A stretch of 5,954 bases of DNA from JBOHHR01 sp050740975 (lineage in GTDB: Bacteria > Pseudomonadota > Gammaproteobacteria > JBOHHR01): NCBI GenBank assembly GCA_050740975.1, contig JBOIEE010000246.1, forward strand, positions 1 to 5,954, in the 5' to 3' direction. Both the position numbers and the translations under genes were made by a program. Positions 5,753 through 5,954 of the stretch are shown piece by piece. Each line of letters starts with the position of its first letter. The stretch's first letter is position 1. The notes beneath the pieces are model-generated. The model saw only the letters and a program-made list of their open reading frames with translations, searched no databases and was not told the origin of the DNA.

Positions 5753-5954
5753 TTACCGGGAAAAGGAAGTAGGAGTCTTTTCTGCGGTCATCGCGAGCAG
5801 TCGACGATCGGTAAGCTCTTGGGTTGCCGATGGGCGTCCTTTGGCTAGCTCGCCGGCGATCTCATCGAGCTTGGCTCGGACGGGGGCGGTGTGTGACTTA
5901 AACGCGGCTAACTGAGAACGGGGAAGCGGGGCCGTCTTAGGAAGCTTTGCCGTC
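5753..5954 (-). CDS. M23-family murein endopeptidase, C-terminal end (cut by window edge)
   Basis: The minus-strand frame is open from the right edge to TAA 5755-5753 and encodes the last 66 residues of a protein. It begins AKLPKTAPLPRSQLAAFKSH and continues with TAPVRAKLDEIAGELAKGR. A tail with a basic LP-x(3)-PLPR-x-QLA-x-F start followed by TAP-x(3)-LD is what I recall at the very C-terminus of gammaproteobacterial MepM/YebA-like LysM-M23 endopeptidases, after the LytM catalytic domain. Those enzymes are periplasmic or envelope-bound zinc peptidases that cut peptide cross-links in murein. The catalytic domain itself is outside the window, so the assignment rests on this tail and on context: an M23 gene directly upstream of anmK is a common order in gammaproteobacteria. 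The stop is 4 nt before the anmK start, indicating an operon. Confidence 0.65.
   Translation of the reverse strand, partial: TAKLPKTAPLPRSQLAAFKSHTAPVRAKLDEIAGELAKGRPSATQELTDRRLLAMTAEKTPTSFSR

Noticed and set aside
1..5954. Mobile elements, CRISPR arrays, tRNA or rRNA genes, defence genes
   Set aside because: No terminal repeats, spaced direct repeats, transposase motifs or structural RNA signatures were seen; nearly all sequence outside 3699-4209 is accounted for by core genes.

Overview
This window looks like an ordinary chromosomal housekeeping region of a gammaproteobacterium. The evidence is the order def-fmt-rsmB-DUF4390-ntrY on one side and erpA next to anmK and an M23 peptidase gene on the other, together with protein sequences that match gammaproteobacterial family patterns. 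Base composition is moderately GC-rich by eye. I cannot name a genus. There is no sign of mobile elements, CRISPR arrays, rRNA or tRNA.

Left block (about 1-3698, all on the minus strand). Read in transcription order, this is def (peptide deformylase), fmt (methionyl-tRNA formyltransferase), rsmB (16S rRNA m5C967 methyltransferase), a secreted DUF4390 protein, and the 5' end of an ntrY-like sensor kinase cut by the window edge. The genes are packed with a 4-nt gap, a 32-nt overlap, and two GTGA start/stop overlaps. They therefore look like one transcription unit, probably driven by an extended -10 promoter just upstream of def. Fmt formylates the initiator Met-tRNA, Def removes the formyl group after initiation, and RsmB modifies the ribosome. 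DUF4390 and NtrY add envelope and signalling functions.

Middle (3699-4209). This is a divergent intergenic region of 511 bases without a convincing gene. It holds the def promoter, a possible rightward promoter near 3976-4005, a doubtful 58-codon ORF, and a near-perfect 16-base inverted repeat in the likely erpA leader.

Right block. erpA (A-type Fe-S carrier) runs rightward. anmK (anhydro-MurNAc kinase, cell-wall recycling) and the 3' end of an M23 murein endopeptidase gene run leftward towards it, 4 nt apart. Cutting murein and recycling its anhydro-sugars are linked jobs, which fits a shared operon.

The most unusual observation is in def. The protein is otherwise canonical, but the HExxH zinc/catalytic motif reads LVMDH, so one metal-binding His and the catalytic Glu are both missing. 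The cause is either two adjacent-codon A-to-T changes in a real pseudoenzyme or a sequence error. Milder departures are an Asp-to-Asn change in the SAM pocket of RsmB and two changes in AnmK signature motifs. I see no clearly new multi-gene system here.
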